Shown here: positions 51,251-60,791 of the stretch, piece after piece
Layout: each line of letters starts with the position of its first letter
How positions within the stretch are numbered: position 1 is the stretch's first letter
Source of the DNA: JAUYQR01 sp050632395
Lineage (GTDB): Bacteria; Pseudomonadota; Alphaproteobacteria; Rhodobacterales; Rhodobacteraceae
DNA: 64,000 bases
NCBI RefSeq assembly: GCF_050632395.1
Contig: NZ_CP192600.1
Coordinates: 3,348,001 to 3,412,000, forward strand
Direction: 5' to 3'
Translations under genes and position numbers: made by a program
The notes under the pieces: generated by a model
Databases searched by the model: none
Told to the model about the DNA's origin: nothing
The model's input: the letters and a program-made list of their open reading frames with translations, nothing else

Positions 51251-52096
51251 ATGAGAGCTATCTTCGGTTTGGTCCTTCTGGCCGGCCTCGCGCTTGCGGG
51301 GGCAGCCGTCTACATGGCGCAGAACTTCATCGGGCAGACGCAAAGCGCGCTACAGCGTGAACGCGAGCTGAACGCCAAGGCCGGAACGCTTGTTCAAGTT
51401 TATGTCGTGAACAAGCCCAAGAAATACGGCGACGCACTGTCACCGGACGATGTCGTGCAGATCTACTGGCCCGAAAAGGCACTGCCGGAAAACATTTTCC
51501 GCGACAAAGCCTTGCTGTTCCCCGAAAATGCCAACGGCCCGCGCTACCTGATGCGCTCGATCGAAGCCTTTGAACCGGTTCTAGCAACCCGCGTGACAGA
51601 ACCTGGCGCGCTGGCCGGCCTGACCGGCAAGCTTGGCAAGGGGATGCGCGCCTTCGCGATCAAGGTCGGCGTTGCTTCGGGCGTGGCGAACTTCGTCCAG
51701 CCAGACGACTCCATTGATATCTACTGGACCGGCAGCACCTCCAACTCCAATGGCGAGATTACGCGCCTGATCGAATCCGCCATTCAGGTCATCGCGGTCG
51801 ACAACGCGTCGGATCAAGGCCAGTCTTCCTTCGGCACCGTGGCCCAGACAATCACCGTCGCCGGCACCCCCGAACAGATCGCGCGGCTGGCGCAGGCTCA
51901 GGCAACGGGCAGCCTGTCGATGTCGCTGGTTGGGGATGCCACCGACGTGGCGACGGGCACTGTCGAGGTCGATGGCGACACCCTCCTTGGTTTCCAGGAA
52001 CAGGAAGTCCAGCAGGTCGAGGCCGCTCAGGTCTGCACCATCAAGACCCGCAAGGGCGCCGACGTGGTCGAAATCCCGATCCCCTGCAAAGAGTGA
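51251..52096 (+). CDS. cpaB: Tad pilus assembly protein CpaB/RcpC
   Basis: A 281-residue protein with one N-terminal membrane segment (about 3-22) and a SAF domain (V-V-N-K-P-K-K-Y-G-D-A-L-S-P-D-D-V and A-F-A-I-K-V). It helps assemble the secretin through the periplasm. ATG 51251. The last residues contain two cysteines (C-T-I-K-T and I-P-C-K-E). Confidence 0.9.
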   Translation: MRAIFGLVLLAGLALAGAAVYMAQNFIGQTQSALQRERELNAKAGTLVQVYVVNKPKKYGDALSPDDVVQIYWPEKALPENIFRDKALLFPENANGPRYLMRSIEAFEPVLATRVTEPGALAGLTGKLGKGMRAFAIKVGVASGVANFVQPDDSIDIYWTGSTSNSNGEITRLIESAIQVIAVDNASDQGQSSFGTVAQTITVAGTPEQIARLAQAQATGSLSMSLVGDATDVATGTVEVDGDTLLGFQEQEVQQVEAAQVCTIKTRKGADVVEIPIPCKE

Positions 52097-52113
52097 AACA
52101 ACCAGAAATTGCG

Positions 52114-52148
52114 GGGCGCGGCCACATCATATGGGGCCGCGCCCTTTT
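52114..52148 (+). terminator. terminator after cpaB
   Basis: A 10-bp GC stem (52114-52123 with 52135-52144) and TTTT. It would split cpaB from cpaC. Confidence 0.8.
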
Positions 52149-52302
52149 CATTTGCGCCAGAGTTTGCGCGCTGTTGCATGTTATCCACATCAACAAAACC
52201 TTCCAACCATCTGATTATTGCAAATAAACCTTATGTCCTGCATGGTTGCAGAATTATGGGCGCTAAGACCCGAACCGAGGCGTGATCGAAAGGGCAGATC
52301 AC

Positions 52303-53724
52303 ATGAGCATGAAACGAATTCTTGTGGCCGGATGTCTGGGGGCCATTCTTGGCACCACAGCCATGACGCCGGTTTCCGCCGAAGTCCTGCGCGTGATGCA
52401 GGGCGAAGCGTCCGAAGCACTTAACGTTCCGATGAACCGGGCCGTCGTCGTCGAAAGCGACGTTCCCTTCGCTGAACTCTCCATCGCCAACCCGGGCATC
52501 GCGGACATTTCCACCCTGTCCGATCGGTCGATCTACGTTCTTGGCAAGGCTCCGGGGCGCACCACGCTCACGCTGCTGTCACCCGAGGGCAAGCTGATCT
52601 CCAACGTCGACGTGAACGTCACGCCCGACGTGGCCGAATTCAAGGAACGGCTCCAGCAGATCCTTCCCGGCGAAAAGATCGAGGTTCGCACCGCCAACGA
52701 TGGCATCGTGTTGTCAGGCGTCGTCTCGTCGACCGCCAAACTGGACCGCGCGCTTGATCTGGCCAACCGTTACGCACCTGACCGGGTATCCAACCTGATG
52801 AACGTCGGCGGCACCCAGCAGGTCATGCTGAAGGTCCGCTTTGCAGAAATGCAGCGCTCGGTCAGCAAGGCGCTCAGTTCCGGCCTTACCATCACTGGCA
52901 GCGGCACGGACGGCGGCGTATCTGTCGGCCTCGGCGCCGGCAACCTCGTGCCAGGCGGCACCATCGGGGCCCCCGGGTCGACCGAACTTCAGCTTGGCAG
53001 CCAAGGGTCAGGCGGCGGCGTTGCCGTCGGCTTCGGCATCGGCGATGTGGGCTTCTCCGTCCTCGTCGAGGCGCTGGAATCCAAGGGTATGGTCCGCACC
53101 TTGGCCGAACCCAACCTGACCGCGCTTTCCGGGCAGGAAGCCAAATTCCTTGCGGGTGGCGAATATCCGGTTCCGGCCGCGCAGGAAAACGGCAACATCA
53201 CCGTCGAATTCAAGCCCTTCGGTGTCGAACTGAACTTCACCCCTACCGTTGTGGATGAAGACATCATCAACCTGACCGTCAACGCGGCAGTCTCGTCGCT
53301 TGACCCGACCGTATCGGTCGACGTCGGCGACGGCCTCAGCCTCCTCGGCTTCAAGCGTCGCGAGACCTCGACCACGGTCGAAATGCGGGATGGCCAAAGC
53401 TTTGCCATCGCGGGGCTTTTGCAGGATGACTTCCGCGATCTGAACGGTCAGGTGCCGTGGCTTGGCGACGTGCCGGTGCTTGGTGCCCTGTTCCGCAGCG
53501 CCGACTACCAGCGCTCGCAATCCGAACTTGTCATCATCATCACCCCGCACCTCGTGACCCCGGTTTCCGGCGAGGCGCTGGCCCTGCCGACCGACCGTGT
53601 TCGCATCCCGACGGAACGCCAGTTGTTCCTCAACGGGCAGGTAGATGGCGGGACGACCAAGGGTGCTGCAGGCGAAGTGGCCCGGCAGGACTTCAGCAGT
53701 TCCTACGGCTATGTGATGGAGTAA
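52303..53724 (+). CDS. cpaC: Tad pilus secretin CpaC/RcpA
   Basis: A 473-residue outer-membrane secretin with a signal peptide (to about A-E at residue 27), a BON-like/N-terminal pilus-formation domain (V-V-E-S-D-V-P-F-A-E-L-S-I) and the secretin core (V-E-A-L-E-S-K-G-M-V-R-T-L-A-E-P-N-L, V-P-W-L-G-D-V-P-V-L-G-A-L-F-R-S). It forms the pilus exit channel. ATG 52303 is chosen after GAAAGGG; 52282 and 52309 are in frame. Confidence 0.93.
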   Translation: MSMKRILVAGCLGAILGTTAMTPVSAEVLRVMQGEASEALNVPMNRAVVVESDVPFAELSIANPGIADISTLSDRSIYVLGKAPGRTTLTLLSPEGKLISNVDVNVTPDVAEFKERLQQILPGEKIEVRTANDGIVLSGVVSSTAKLDRALDLANRYAPDRVSNLMNVGGTQQVMLKVRFAEMQRSVSKALSSGLTITGSGTDGGVSVGLGAGNLVPGGTIGAPGSTELQLGSQGSGGGVAVGFGIGDVGFSVLVEALESKGMVRTLAEPNLTALSGQEAKFLAGGEYPVPAAQENGNITVEFKPFGVELNFTPTVVDEDIINLTVNAAVSSLDPTVSVDVGDGLSLLGFKRRETSTTVEMRDGQSFAIAGLLQDDFRDLNGQVPWLGDVPVLGALFRSADYQRSQSELVIIITPHLVTPVSGEALALPTDRVRIPTERQLFLNGQVDGGTTKGAAGEVARQDFSSSYGYVME

Positions 53725-53728
53725 GGCG

Positions 53729-54379
53729 ATGACCGGCATGTTTTCCAAACTGTTTGCGACATCGGCCATCCTCGCGCTGGCTGCCTGCGGCAACTCGTGG
53801 GACACCGAAGTCGGGTCCGGGGTCGACAAGGGTGATTTCGGCAACGCCACCATGAACAACACCCTGATACAGTCGGGTCAGCTCGAATACACCGTCGCCC
53901 TCGCCGAACGCTTCTCGGCCGAGGTGCCCGACACGATCAACTTCGCCTTCAACTCGGCGCAGCTGACCGAAGAGGCGCGCGGAATCTTGCGGACCCAGGC
54001 GAACTTCATCAAGCAGTTCCCCGAAGTGCGCTTCCGCGTGTTCGGCCATACAGACCTTGTCGGCTCGGCCAGCTACAACCAGCGGCTCGGCCTGCGCCGC
54101 GCCCAGGCTGCGGTTGCCTATCTTACTTCGCTCGGCATCTCCAAGTCGCGGGTGGAGGCGGTGGTGTCCTACGGCAAGACCCGCCCGATCATCCAGACCT
54201 CGGCACCCGAGGAACGCAACCGCCGCACCGTCACCGAAGTCTCGGGTTTCGTCGAATCGGCCCCGCTGATCCTGAATGGCAAATACGCCGAGGTGATCTG
54301 GCGGGAGTATGTCGGCAGCGCTGTCCGGCCGCACCCGACAAACGTGGTGATCGAAACGCAGGTAACCGGCGGCGAATAA
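53729..54379 (+). CDS. OmpA-family lipoprotein in the Tad locus
   Basis: A 216-residue lipoprotein (lipobox L-A-A-C near residue 20). The C-terminal OmpA-like peptidoglycan-binding domain has I-N-F-A-F-N-S-A-Q-L, F-R-V-F-G-H-T-D-L-V-G-S and N-R-R-T-V-T. It sits 4 bases after cpaC, where CpaD is found in Caulobacter-type loci, so it may anchor the secretin to the wall. It shows no resemblance to CpaD. Function beyond that is inference. Confidence 0.8.
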   Translation: MTGMFSKLFATSAILALAACGNSWDTEVGSGVDKGDFGNATMNNTLIQSGQLEYTVALAERFSAEVPDTINFAFNSAQLTEEARGILRTQANFIKQFPEVRFRVFGHTDLVGSASYNQRLGLRRAQAAVAYLTSLGISKSRVEAVVSYGKTRPIIQTSAPEERNRRTVTEVSGFVESAPLILNGKYAEVIWREYVGSAVRPHPTNVVIETQVTGGE

Positions 54380-54403
54380 TCCGCCAGCGACCGCAAGAAC
54401 TTT

Positions 54404-54438
54404 CGAAGGCCGGGCCATCGCCCGGCCTTCGTCGTTTC
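54404..54438 (+). terminator. terminator after the OmpA-type gene
   Basis: A perfect 12-bp stem (54404-54415 with 54420-54431) with a CATC loop and a short T-rich tail. Confidence 0.75.
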
Positions 54439-54627
54439 CAAACTGTGAAGAAACCCAACATTAATGCGCTTTTGGCCCAATTATCGCCACCATCTCTGAG
54501 CAAGGTCATCGAAACTGGACCTCTGCCGAACCGCACCCCGCGTCCCAGTCGTTGTTTCTGAATGCTGCCACAATCGCGTGGTAGCGACGGGGTTTGCGGT
54601 CCGGGCACTGAAAAGGACGATACGAGT

Positions 54628-55884
54628 ATGTCGAGCACTGCCACGCTTCAGCCGGATCCTGCGCCGATCCTAGCCTGCACCGTTTCGCGCGATGTGCAGC
54701 GCTTCGACCTCCTGATCGACGACATGGAGCATGAACTGGGCGAGGCCTGGGGTGACCTCAGCTTTGATGATGCGCTGGTCTTCCTGCGCCAGCCCGACAG
54801 CTCCGCGCTGCAATTCATCGCCATCGCCGTCGACAGCGAAGACGAGACCGAGCTTCAGAAGATCAGCGATGTCATCAAAGCCGCCAAGGCGCGCAAGGTG
54901 AAGGTCGTGCTGATCGCCAACCAGATCAGCCCCACCATCCTGCATCAGATGCTGAAGCTTGGGGCCGACGATTTCGTCCCCTACCCGCTGCCCGAAGGCG
55001 CCCTGCACGACGTGCTGGAACGCCTGCGCCGCCCCGATCCGGTCATGCCCCCGTCCGTCGATGCCGATGGCGGAGTCGTCCCCACCTTCCGTGCCAAAGG
55101 CGACCGCCACGGCGTGATCCTTCCCGTGCACGGCATGTCCGGCGGTGTCGGCGCCTCGACCTTTGCGGCCAACCTCGCGTGGGAACTGGCCACCATCACC
55201 CCGACGGACGCCCCCCGCGTCTGCATCCTCGATCTCGACTTCCAGTTCGGCTCGATCGCCACCTACCTTGATCTGACGCGCCGCGAGGCTGTCATGGAAA
55301 TCTTGGGCGATACTGCCTCGGCCGACAGCGACAGCTTCCTGAAGTCCATGCTCACCTTCAACGAAAAGCTGCACGTCTTCACCGCGCCCTCCGACATGCT
55401 GCCGCTTGACATCGTCACCGGCGAAGACATCGGCCGCATCCTCGACATGGCACAGGCGAACTTCGATTTCGTCATCGTCGACATGCCCTCGACCGTGGTC
55501 GGCTGGACGGAAACCATCCTGACCCGCGCGCATGTCTACTTCGCCCTGCTGGAGCTTGACCTGCGTTCGGCGCAGAACATCCTGCGCTTCGTGCGCGCCC
55601 TCAAGGCCGAGGCGCTGCCGCATGAAAAGCTGCGCTACGTGCTGAACCGCGCACCGAAATTCACCGACCTCAGCGCCAAAAGCCGGGTCAAACGCATGGC
55701 CGAAAGCCTGGATATCGCCATCGAAGTGCAGATGCCCGACGGTGGCGAACAGGTCACCCAAGCCAACGACCACGGCCTGCCGATCGCGGAAAGCGCGCCG
55801 AAGAACGTTCTGCGCAAGGAACTGCACAAACTCGCCAAGTCCTTGTACGACCTTAACAAAGCCGCCGAAGCCGGAAAAGTTTGA
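54628..55884 (+). CDS. cpaE: Tad pilus assembly/localisation protein CpaE
   Basis: A 418-residue protein with an N-terminal receiver-like domain (about 20-155) and a MinD/ParA-like domain (about 175-390). The deviant Walker A position reads G-M-S-G-G-V-G-A-S-T-F, with neither of the two lysines of MinD, while the D-L-D-F-Q-F-G and V-I-V-D-M-P-S motifs remain. CpaE places the pilus machinery at the pole. ATG 54628. Confidence 0.88.
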   Translation: MSSTATLQPDPAPILACTVSRDVQRFDLLIDDMEHELGEAWGDLSFDDALVFLRQPDSSALQFIAIAVDSEDETELQKISDVIKAAKARKVKVVLIANQISPTILHQMLKLGADDFVPYPLPEGALHDVLERLRRPDPVMPPSVDADGGVVPTFRAKGDRHGVILPVHGMSGGVGASTFAANLAWELATITPTDAPRVCILDLDFQFGSIATYLDLTRREAVMEILGDTASADSDSFLKSMLTFNEKLHVFTAPSDMLPLDIVTGEDIGRILDMAQANFDFVIVDMPSTVVGWTETILTRAHVYFALLELDLRSAQNILRFVRALKAEALPHEKLRYVLNRAPKFTDLSAKSRVKRMAESLDIAIEVQMPDGGEQVTQANDHGLPIAESAPKNVLRKELHKLAKSLYDLNKAAEAGKV

Positions 55885-55904
55885 CCTGAAGAGAGGGTTC
55901 GCCT

Positions 55905-57341
55905 GTGTTTAGCCGTTTCAAGAAAGACGCCGCTCCCGGCCGCCCCACCACGGCGCCCGCGCAAGCCGTCGGCGCCGTCGCCGAAAAGCCAAGCCTGACG
56001 GGGCGTGCCCCTGTTGCCCTGGCTCCCGGCAAGACCCCTGCCGAGGTGCTGGCCGCCGACAAGGAGAAAAAGCGCAAAGAACGCCTGATGGAACTCAAGC
56101 TCGAGATCCACAAGCGCCTTCTGGAAGACCTCAACCTCTCTGCCCTCGAATCCGCGTCCGAGGCCAGCCTGCGTCAGGAAATCTCCTCCCTCGCCTCCGA
56201 GGCGCTGGACGAGATGTCCGTCGCGCTGAACAAGGAAGACCGCCAGTCCCTGACGCAGGAGCTTTATGACGAGGTCATGGGCCTCGGCCCGCTGGAACCC
56301 CTGCTGAAAGACGACACCGTCAACGATATTCTGGTGAACGGCCCGAAGCGCATCTTCATCGAACGCGCGGGCAAGCTGGAACTCTCCGACATCACCTTCC
56401 GCGACGAACGCCACCTTTTGCGCATCATCGACAAGATCGTGTCCGCCGTGGGCCGCCGGGTCGACGAATCCAACCCCTACGTCGACGCCCGTCTTGCCGA
56501 CGGTTCGCGCTTCAACGCAATGGTGCCGCCGGTCGCGGTGGACGGCTCGCTGGTTTCCATTCGTAAGTTCAAGAAAGAAAAGCTGAAGGTCGAAGACCTC
56601 GTCCGTTTCGGCGCCTTCACCGAAGAAATGGCCGCCTACCTTCAGGCCGCCGTGTCCTGCCGGCTGAACATCATCGTGTCTGGCGGTACGGGTTCGGGTA
56701 AGACCACCACGCTCAACGCGCTGTCGTCGTTCATCGACAACCACGAACGCGTGCTGACCATCGAAGACACCGCCGAACTTCAATTGCAGCAGGTCCACGT
56801 CGGCCGGATGGAAAGCCGCCCCGCCAACGTCGAAGGCAAGGGTGCCGTCACCCAGCGCGACTGCTTGCGCAACGCCCTGCGGATGCGTCCTGACCGCATC
56901 ATCGTCGGCGAAACGCGCGGCGAGGAAGTGATCGACATGCTGCAGGCCATGAACACTGGCCACGACGGCTCGATGACCACGATCCACGCCAACAACCCGC
57001 GCGACGCGATCTCGCGTCTCGAAAACATGGTCGCAATGGCTGGTATCGAAATGCCGCTCAAAGCCGTCCGCAGCCAGATCGCCTCGGCCGTCAACCTGAT
57101 CGTGCAGGCCAGCCGCCTGCAGGACGGCACGCGCCGCATGACCTCCGTCACCGAAATCACCGGTATGGAAGGCGAGGTCATCTCGATGCAGGAAGTGTTC
57201 CGCTACGAACGCCTTGGCATCGAACCGAACGGCAAGATCATCGGTCGCTTCAACGCCACCGGCATCCGGTCCAGCTATTCCGACCGCTTCCGCCAGTGGG
57301 GTTACGACCTGCCCGCTTCCATCTATGAACCCGTGGTCTGA
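55905..57341 (+). CDS. cpaF: Tad pilus ATPase CpaF/TadA
   Basis: A 478-residue secretion ATPase powering pilus assembly. The Walker A is G-G-T-G-S-G-K-T-T (260-268). The N-terminal region has V-N-D-I-L-V-N-G-P and the later part the Asp box and H-D-G-S-M-T-T-I-H-A-N-N. The start is a GTG at 55905 after GAGAGGG, 20 bases from the cpaE stop. Confidence 0.95.
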   Translation: MFSRFKKDAAPGRPTTAPAQAVGAVAEKPSLTGRAPVALAPGKTPAEVLAADKEKKRKERLMELKLEIHKRLLEDLNLSALESASEASLRQEISSLASEALDEMSVALNKEDRQSLTQELYDEVMGLGPLEPLLKDDTVNDILVNGPKRIFIERAGKLELSDITFRDERHLLRIIDKIVSAVGRRVDESNPYVDARLADGSRFNAMVPPVAVDGSLVSIRKFKKEKLKVEDLVRFGAFTEEMAAYLQAAVSCRLNIIVSGGTGSGKTTTLNALSSFIDNHERVLTIEDTAELQLQQVHVGRMESRPANVEGKGAVTQRDCLRNALRMRPDRIIVGETRGEEVIDMLQAMNTGHDGSMTTIHANNPRDAISRLENMVAMAGIEMPLKAVRSQIASAVNLIVQASRLQDGTRRMTSVTEITGMEGEVISMQEVFRYERLGIEPNGKIIGRFNATGIRSSYSDRFRQWGYDLPASIYEPVV

Positions 57342-57349
57342 GGCCCGAC

Positions 57350-58318
57350 ATGGAAATCAGCGCAGCCCCCCTGATCTACGTCCTTATCTTCGTCGCGGTC
57401 GTGGTTCTGGTCGAAGGCCTTTACCTGACCGTCTTCGGCAAATCCATCAGCCTCAACAGCCGGATGAGCCGCCGCCTTTCGCTTTTGGAAAAGAACTCCA
57501 ACCGCGAACAGGTGCTGGAACAGCTTCGCAAAGAGATGAACCAGCATCTCAACGCCAAGAACATCCCGCTTTATTCGATCCTTGCCAAAAAGGCGCAAAA
57601 GGCCAACATCGCCTTCTCGCCAAAGGCGCTGATCGGGATCATGGCGCTTTTGTCGGTGTTCTCGTTCCTTGCCCTGACTGTGGCCACCTCGGCGGATGCC
57701 ATGATCCGCGCCGTGCTGGCCGTGGCGATGGGCATCGGCGGCGTCTACGTCTGGGTGAACAACAAGGCGAAAAAGCGGATCGGCCTTCTGGAAGAACAGC
57801 TTCCCGACAGCATCGAACTGATGGTGCGGTCATTGCGCGTCGGCCACCCGTTCTCGGCCGCGATCGGCATCGTCGCCAAGGAAATCCCCGATCCCCTGGG
57901 GTCCGAATTCGGCATCATCGCCGACGAGGCCGCCTATGGCCGCGACGTGACGGAATCGCTGAAAGCCTTCGCTGAACGGATGGACAGCCAGGATTTGCGC
58001 TTCCTCGCCGTGGCCGTCGCGATCCAGCAGCAGTCAGGCGGTAACCTTGCCGAAATTCTCGAAGGTCTGTCCAAGGTGATCCGGGCGCGCTTCAAGCTTT
58101 TCCGCAAGGTCAAGGCGATCACCGCCGAAGCCAAATGGTCCGGCATGTTCCTGTCGGCCTTCCCGATTCTCGCGCTGATCATGATCAACGTGATCCAGCC
58201 CGACTATTACGACGAAGTCCGCGAGACGTCCGTTTTCATCCCGACAGCGCTGGTCGTCGCGGTGTTCCTGACGGTCAACATCATCTTCATGAAGATCATG
58301 ACCAACATCAAGGTATGA
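57350..58318 (+). CDS. tadB: Tad inner-membrane protein TadB/CpaG
   Basis: A 322-residue GspF-type platform protein: N-terminal membrane segment, a long cytoplasmic region with coiled potential, then a T2SSF domain (L-P-D-S-I-E-L-M-V-R-S-L-R-V-G-H-P-F) and C-terminal membrane segments. It pairs with TadC to couple the ATPase to pilin polymerisation. ATG 57350, 8 bases after cpaF. Confidence 0.92.
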   Translation: MEISAAPLIYVLIFVAVVVLVEGLYLTVFGKSISLNSRMSRRLSLLEKNSNREQVLEQLRKEMNQHLNAKNIPLYSILAKKAQKANIAFSPKALIGIMALLSVFSFLALTVATSADAMIRAVLAVAMGIGGVYVWVNNKAKKRIGLLEEQLPDSIELMVRSLRVGHPFSAAIGIVAKEIPDPLGSEFGIIADEAAYGRDVTESLKAFAERMDSQDLRFLAVAVAIQQQSGGNLAEILEGLSKVIRARFKLFRKVKAITAEAKWSGMFLSAFPILALIMINVIQPDYYDEVRETSVFIPTALVVAVFLTVNIIFMKIMTNIKV

Positions 58319-58325
58319 GGCCGAA

Positions 58326-59315
58326 ATGAACCCCTTCTCTGCCATCAACACGATGTTGACCGATATGCTCGGCCCGCTGGGGCCCCTGATCGCGATCGGG
58401 ATGCTGGGCTTCCTGCTGATCCTGATCGCCCTGCCGACGATGTTGAAAAAGCAGCGCGACCGGTATGCGGAACTGAAGGACTCGGTGCCGAACGCCGGCG
58501 CCAAGGCCAACCAGAAAACCCTGCGCCGTCAGGAAAAGACCGACAAGCTTGAACGCTTCGCCCAGTATCTGGAACCTCAGAAACAGGAAGAACTGTCGGC
58601 CGCCAAACTGCGCCTTTTGCGCGCTGGCTACTCGGCCAAGAACTCGGTTCGCATGTATCACGCGACCCAGTTTATCCTCGGTATCACCTTCCTCGCGCTC
58701 GGCCTCATCTACGCGCTCCTGAAGTCGTCGCAAGGCGAAGTCGACACCCAGATGCTGATCGTCTACACCCTGCTGCCGGGCTGTATCGGCTATTACATCC
58801 CGATCTACTGGGTCAACAAACGCCTCGAACAGCGCCGCACCCAGATCATCGAAGGCTTCCCCGATGCGCTTGACCTGATGCTGGTCTGCGTCGAGGCCGG
58901 CCAGTCGCTTGACCAGTCGATCATCCGCGTCGGCAAGGAAAGCCGCGCCGGCTATCCCGCACTCGCCGACGAATTCGACATGATCAGCCAGGAAGTGAAG
59001 GCCGGCAAGGAACGCATCCAGGTTCTGAAGGACATGTCGGAACGTGTCGGCGTGCCCGATGTCGCCTCCTTCGTCACCACCCTCGTGCAATCGGCCACCT
59101 TCGGCACCTCGGTCGCCGATGCGTTGCGTGTCTATTCTGCCGACATGCGCGACAAAAGAATCATGCGCGCCGAAGAGAAGGCAAACATGTTGCCGACCAA
59201 GCTCACGCTCGGCACAATGCTGTTCACCGTGCCGCCTCTGCTGATCATCCTGATCGGCCCTTCGGTTTATGGCATCGCCACGATGCTGGGACAGATGAAC
59301 GCCGGAGGAGGCTAA
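58326..59315 (+). CDS. tadC: Tad inner-membrane protein TadC/CpaH
   Basis: A 329-residue GspF-type protein with the T2SSF core F-P-D-A-L-D-L-M-L-V-C-V-E-A-G-Q-S-L-D and C-terminal membrane segments (T-M-L-F-T-V-P-P-L-L-I-I-L). Forms the inner-membrane platform with TadB. ATG 58326, 7 bases after tadB. Confidence 0.92.
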   Translation: MNPFSAINTMLTDMLGPLGPLIAIGMLGFLLILIALPTMLKKQRDRYAELKDSVPNAGAKANQKTLRRQEKTDKLERFAQYLEPQKQEELSAAKLRLLRAGYSAKNSVRMYHATQFILGITFLALGLIYALLKSSQGEVDTQMLIVYTLLPGCIGYYIPIYWVNKRLEQRRTQIIEGFPDALDLMLVCVEAGQSLDQSIIRVGKESRAGYPALADEFDMISQEVKAGKERIQVLKDMSERVGVPDVASFVTTLVQSATFGTSVADALRVYSADMRDKRIMRAEEKANMLPTKLTLGTMLFTVPPLLIILIGPSVYGIATMLGQMNAGGG

Positions 59316-59338
59316 AAGGCGGTCGACAGGGAACCAAA

Positions 59339-59893
59339 GTGCGCGGCAAGACCACGATCCTACTTCTCCTCTGCCTCGGCCTCGCTGCTTGCCAAGACGC
59401 AGGCAACGTCAGCCGCAACACCCCCTACGGCGTCGATGCCAGTGGCACGGCGGTCGATGGCCTGACCGTCGGCCACCGCCTGATGGCCGCGAACGAACCC
59501 GAACTGGCGCTCAAGGCCTACCTGCGCGCCGCCGGCGAAACCGGCATCGACGCCGAAGTCCTGTCCTCGATCGGGTCGGCCAACCTCGCGCTTGGCCGCT
59601 TGGGCCAGGCCGAAAGCATCCTTCGCCGCGCGCTGGAAATGGACCCGACCTTCGTTCCCGCGATGAACAACCTTGGTGTCGTCCTGATGGAACGCGGCAA
59701 GACCAGCGAAGCCAAGGTCGTGTTCCAGCAGGCTTTTGCGCTGGATAGTGGCCAAACAGACTCGATCCGCGAAAATCTGAAGCTCGCTATCGCGCGAACC
59801 GATGCCGCCGTGTATGATATCCCTGAGGAAACGGGAGAGTTCCGTCTCGTGCGGCGCGAAAAGGGCAGATACGTCCTACTCACGCAGCTCTGA
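59339..59893 (+). CDS. TPR lipoprotein TadD-like 1
   Basis: A 184-residue lipoprotein (lipobox L-A-A-C near residue 18) with two or three tetratricopeptide repeats (A-N-E-P-E-L-A-L-K-A-Y, A-L-G-R-L-G-Q-A-E-S-I-L-R-R-A-L). TadD-type pilotins support secretin placement. The start is a GTG at 59339. The C-terminus R-E-K-G-R-Y-V-L-L-T is extra to the repeats. Confidence 0.82.
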   Translation: MRGKTTILLLLCLGLAACQDAGNVSRNTPYGVDASGTAVDGLTVGHRLMAANEPELALKAYLRAAGETGIDAEVLSSIGSANLALGRLGQAESILRRALEMDPTFVPAMNNLGVVLMERGKTSEAKVVFQQAFALDSGQTDSIRENLKLAIARTDAAVYDIPEETGEFRLVRREKGRYVLLTQL

Positions 59894-59929
59894 GGAAAGG
59901 GCTCCGAGCAGTCAAAAAAGGACGCAAAC

Positions 59930-60791
59930 ATGCGCCACCCTGTTCTAGTTGCACTGTGCCTTGGCGGCACGGTGGCTCTCGCTGGTTGCGAGAAGGGCTT
60001 GTCCGACGCGCAAGTTGAACGCGCGATCAAGGACGTAAACGTCATCGACGAAACCAACCTGAATGACGTGATGCTGACCGTGGCCGATCCGGCCGAAGCG
60101 GTCGCCTATTTTCAGGGTGCCGTGCAGAAGGAACCCGACCGGGTCGATCTGAAGCGCGGCCTCGCGAAATCCCTTGTCCGGGCGCAAAAGCCGACCGAAG
60201 CGGCGCAGATCTGGACGATGGTCGCGGCCAGCCCCGAAGGCGGGCCGGAAGACCGCGTCATGCTGGCCGATGCGCTGATCCGCTCGAACCAGTGGGACAA
60301 GGCCAAGGCGGAACTGAACCAGATCCCGCCCACCCACGAAACCTTTGATCGCTACCGTCTGGAAGCGATGGTCGCCGACAGCGAAAAGAACTGGAAAAAA
60401 AGCCGACAGCTTCTACGAAATCGCCTCCGGGCTGACCACGAAACCGGCTGGCGTGTTGAACAACTGGGGCTTTTCCAAGCTGACCCGCGGCGACAACGGC
60501 GGTGCCGAAAAGCTGTTCACCGAGGCGCTGACCTACGATCCGTCCATGTTCACCGCCAAGAACAACCTCGTTCTGGCCCGCTCGGCACAGCGCAAGTATG
60601 ACCTGCCGGTGGTCAACATGACCCAGACCGAACGCGCCGAACTGCTTTACACAATGGGCCTTGCGGCCATCAAGCAGGGCGACGTCGCCGTCGGCAAAGG
60701 CCTTCTCGCCCAAGCGGTTGAAACCCACCCGCGCTACTTCGAGGCCGCGGCCCGCAGCCTCGCCGCCCTCGATGCGAACGTGACCCAGTGA
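59930..60791 (+). pseudogene. TPR lipoprotein TadD-like 2, frameshifted at an A7 run
   Basis: The frame from ATG 59930 encodes a lipoprotein (A-L-A-G-C) with TPR-like repeats to residue 157, then loses similarity after W-K-K. The continuation (A-D-S-F-Y-E-I-A-S-G-L ... D-A-N-V-T-Q) is in the +1 frame and ends at 60791, giving 286 residues if joined. The shift is at seven A bases (60395-60401); six would restore one frame. It may be a sequencing indel, a real mutation or a site of polymerase slippage. The tail fits TadD proteins and abuts the next gene. Confidence 0.8.

Noticed and set aside
60395..60402. programmed -1 frameshift at the A-AAA-AAG heptamer
   Set aside because: A -1 slip from the first frame does not enter the frame of the downstream TPR segment; a +1 shift or loss of one A is needed.
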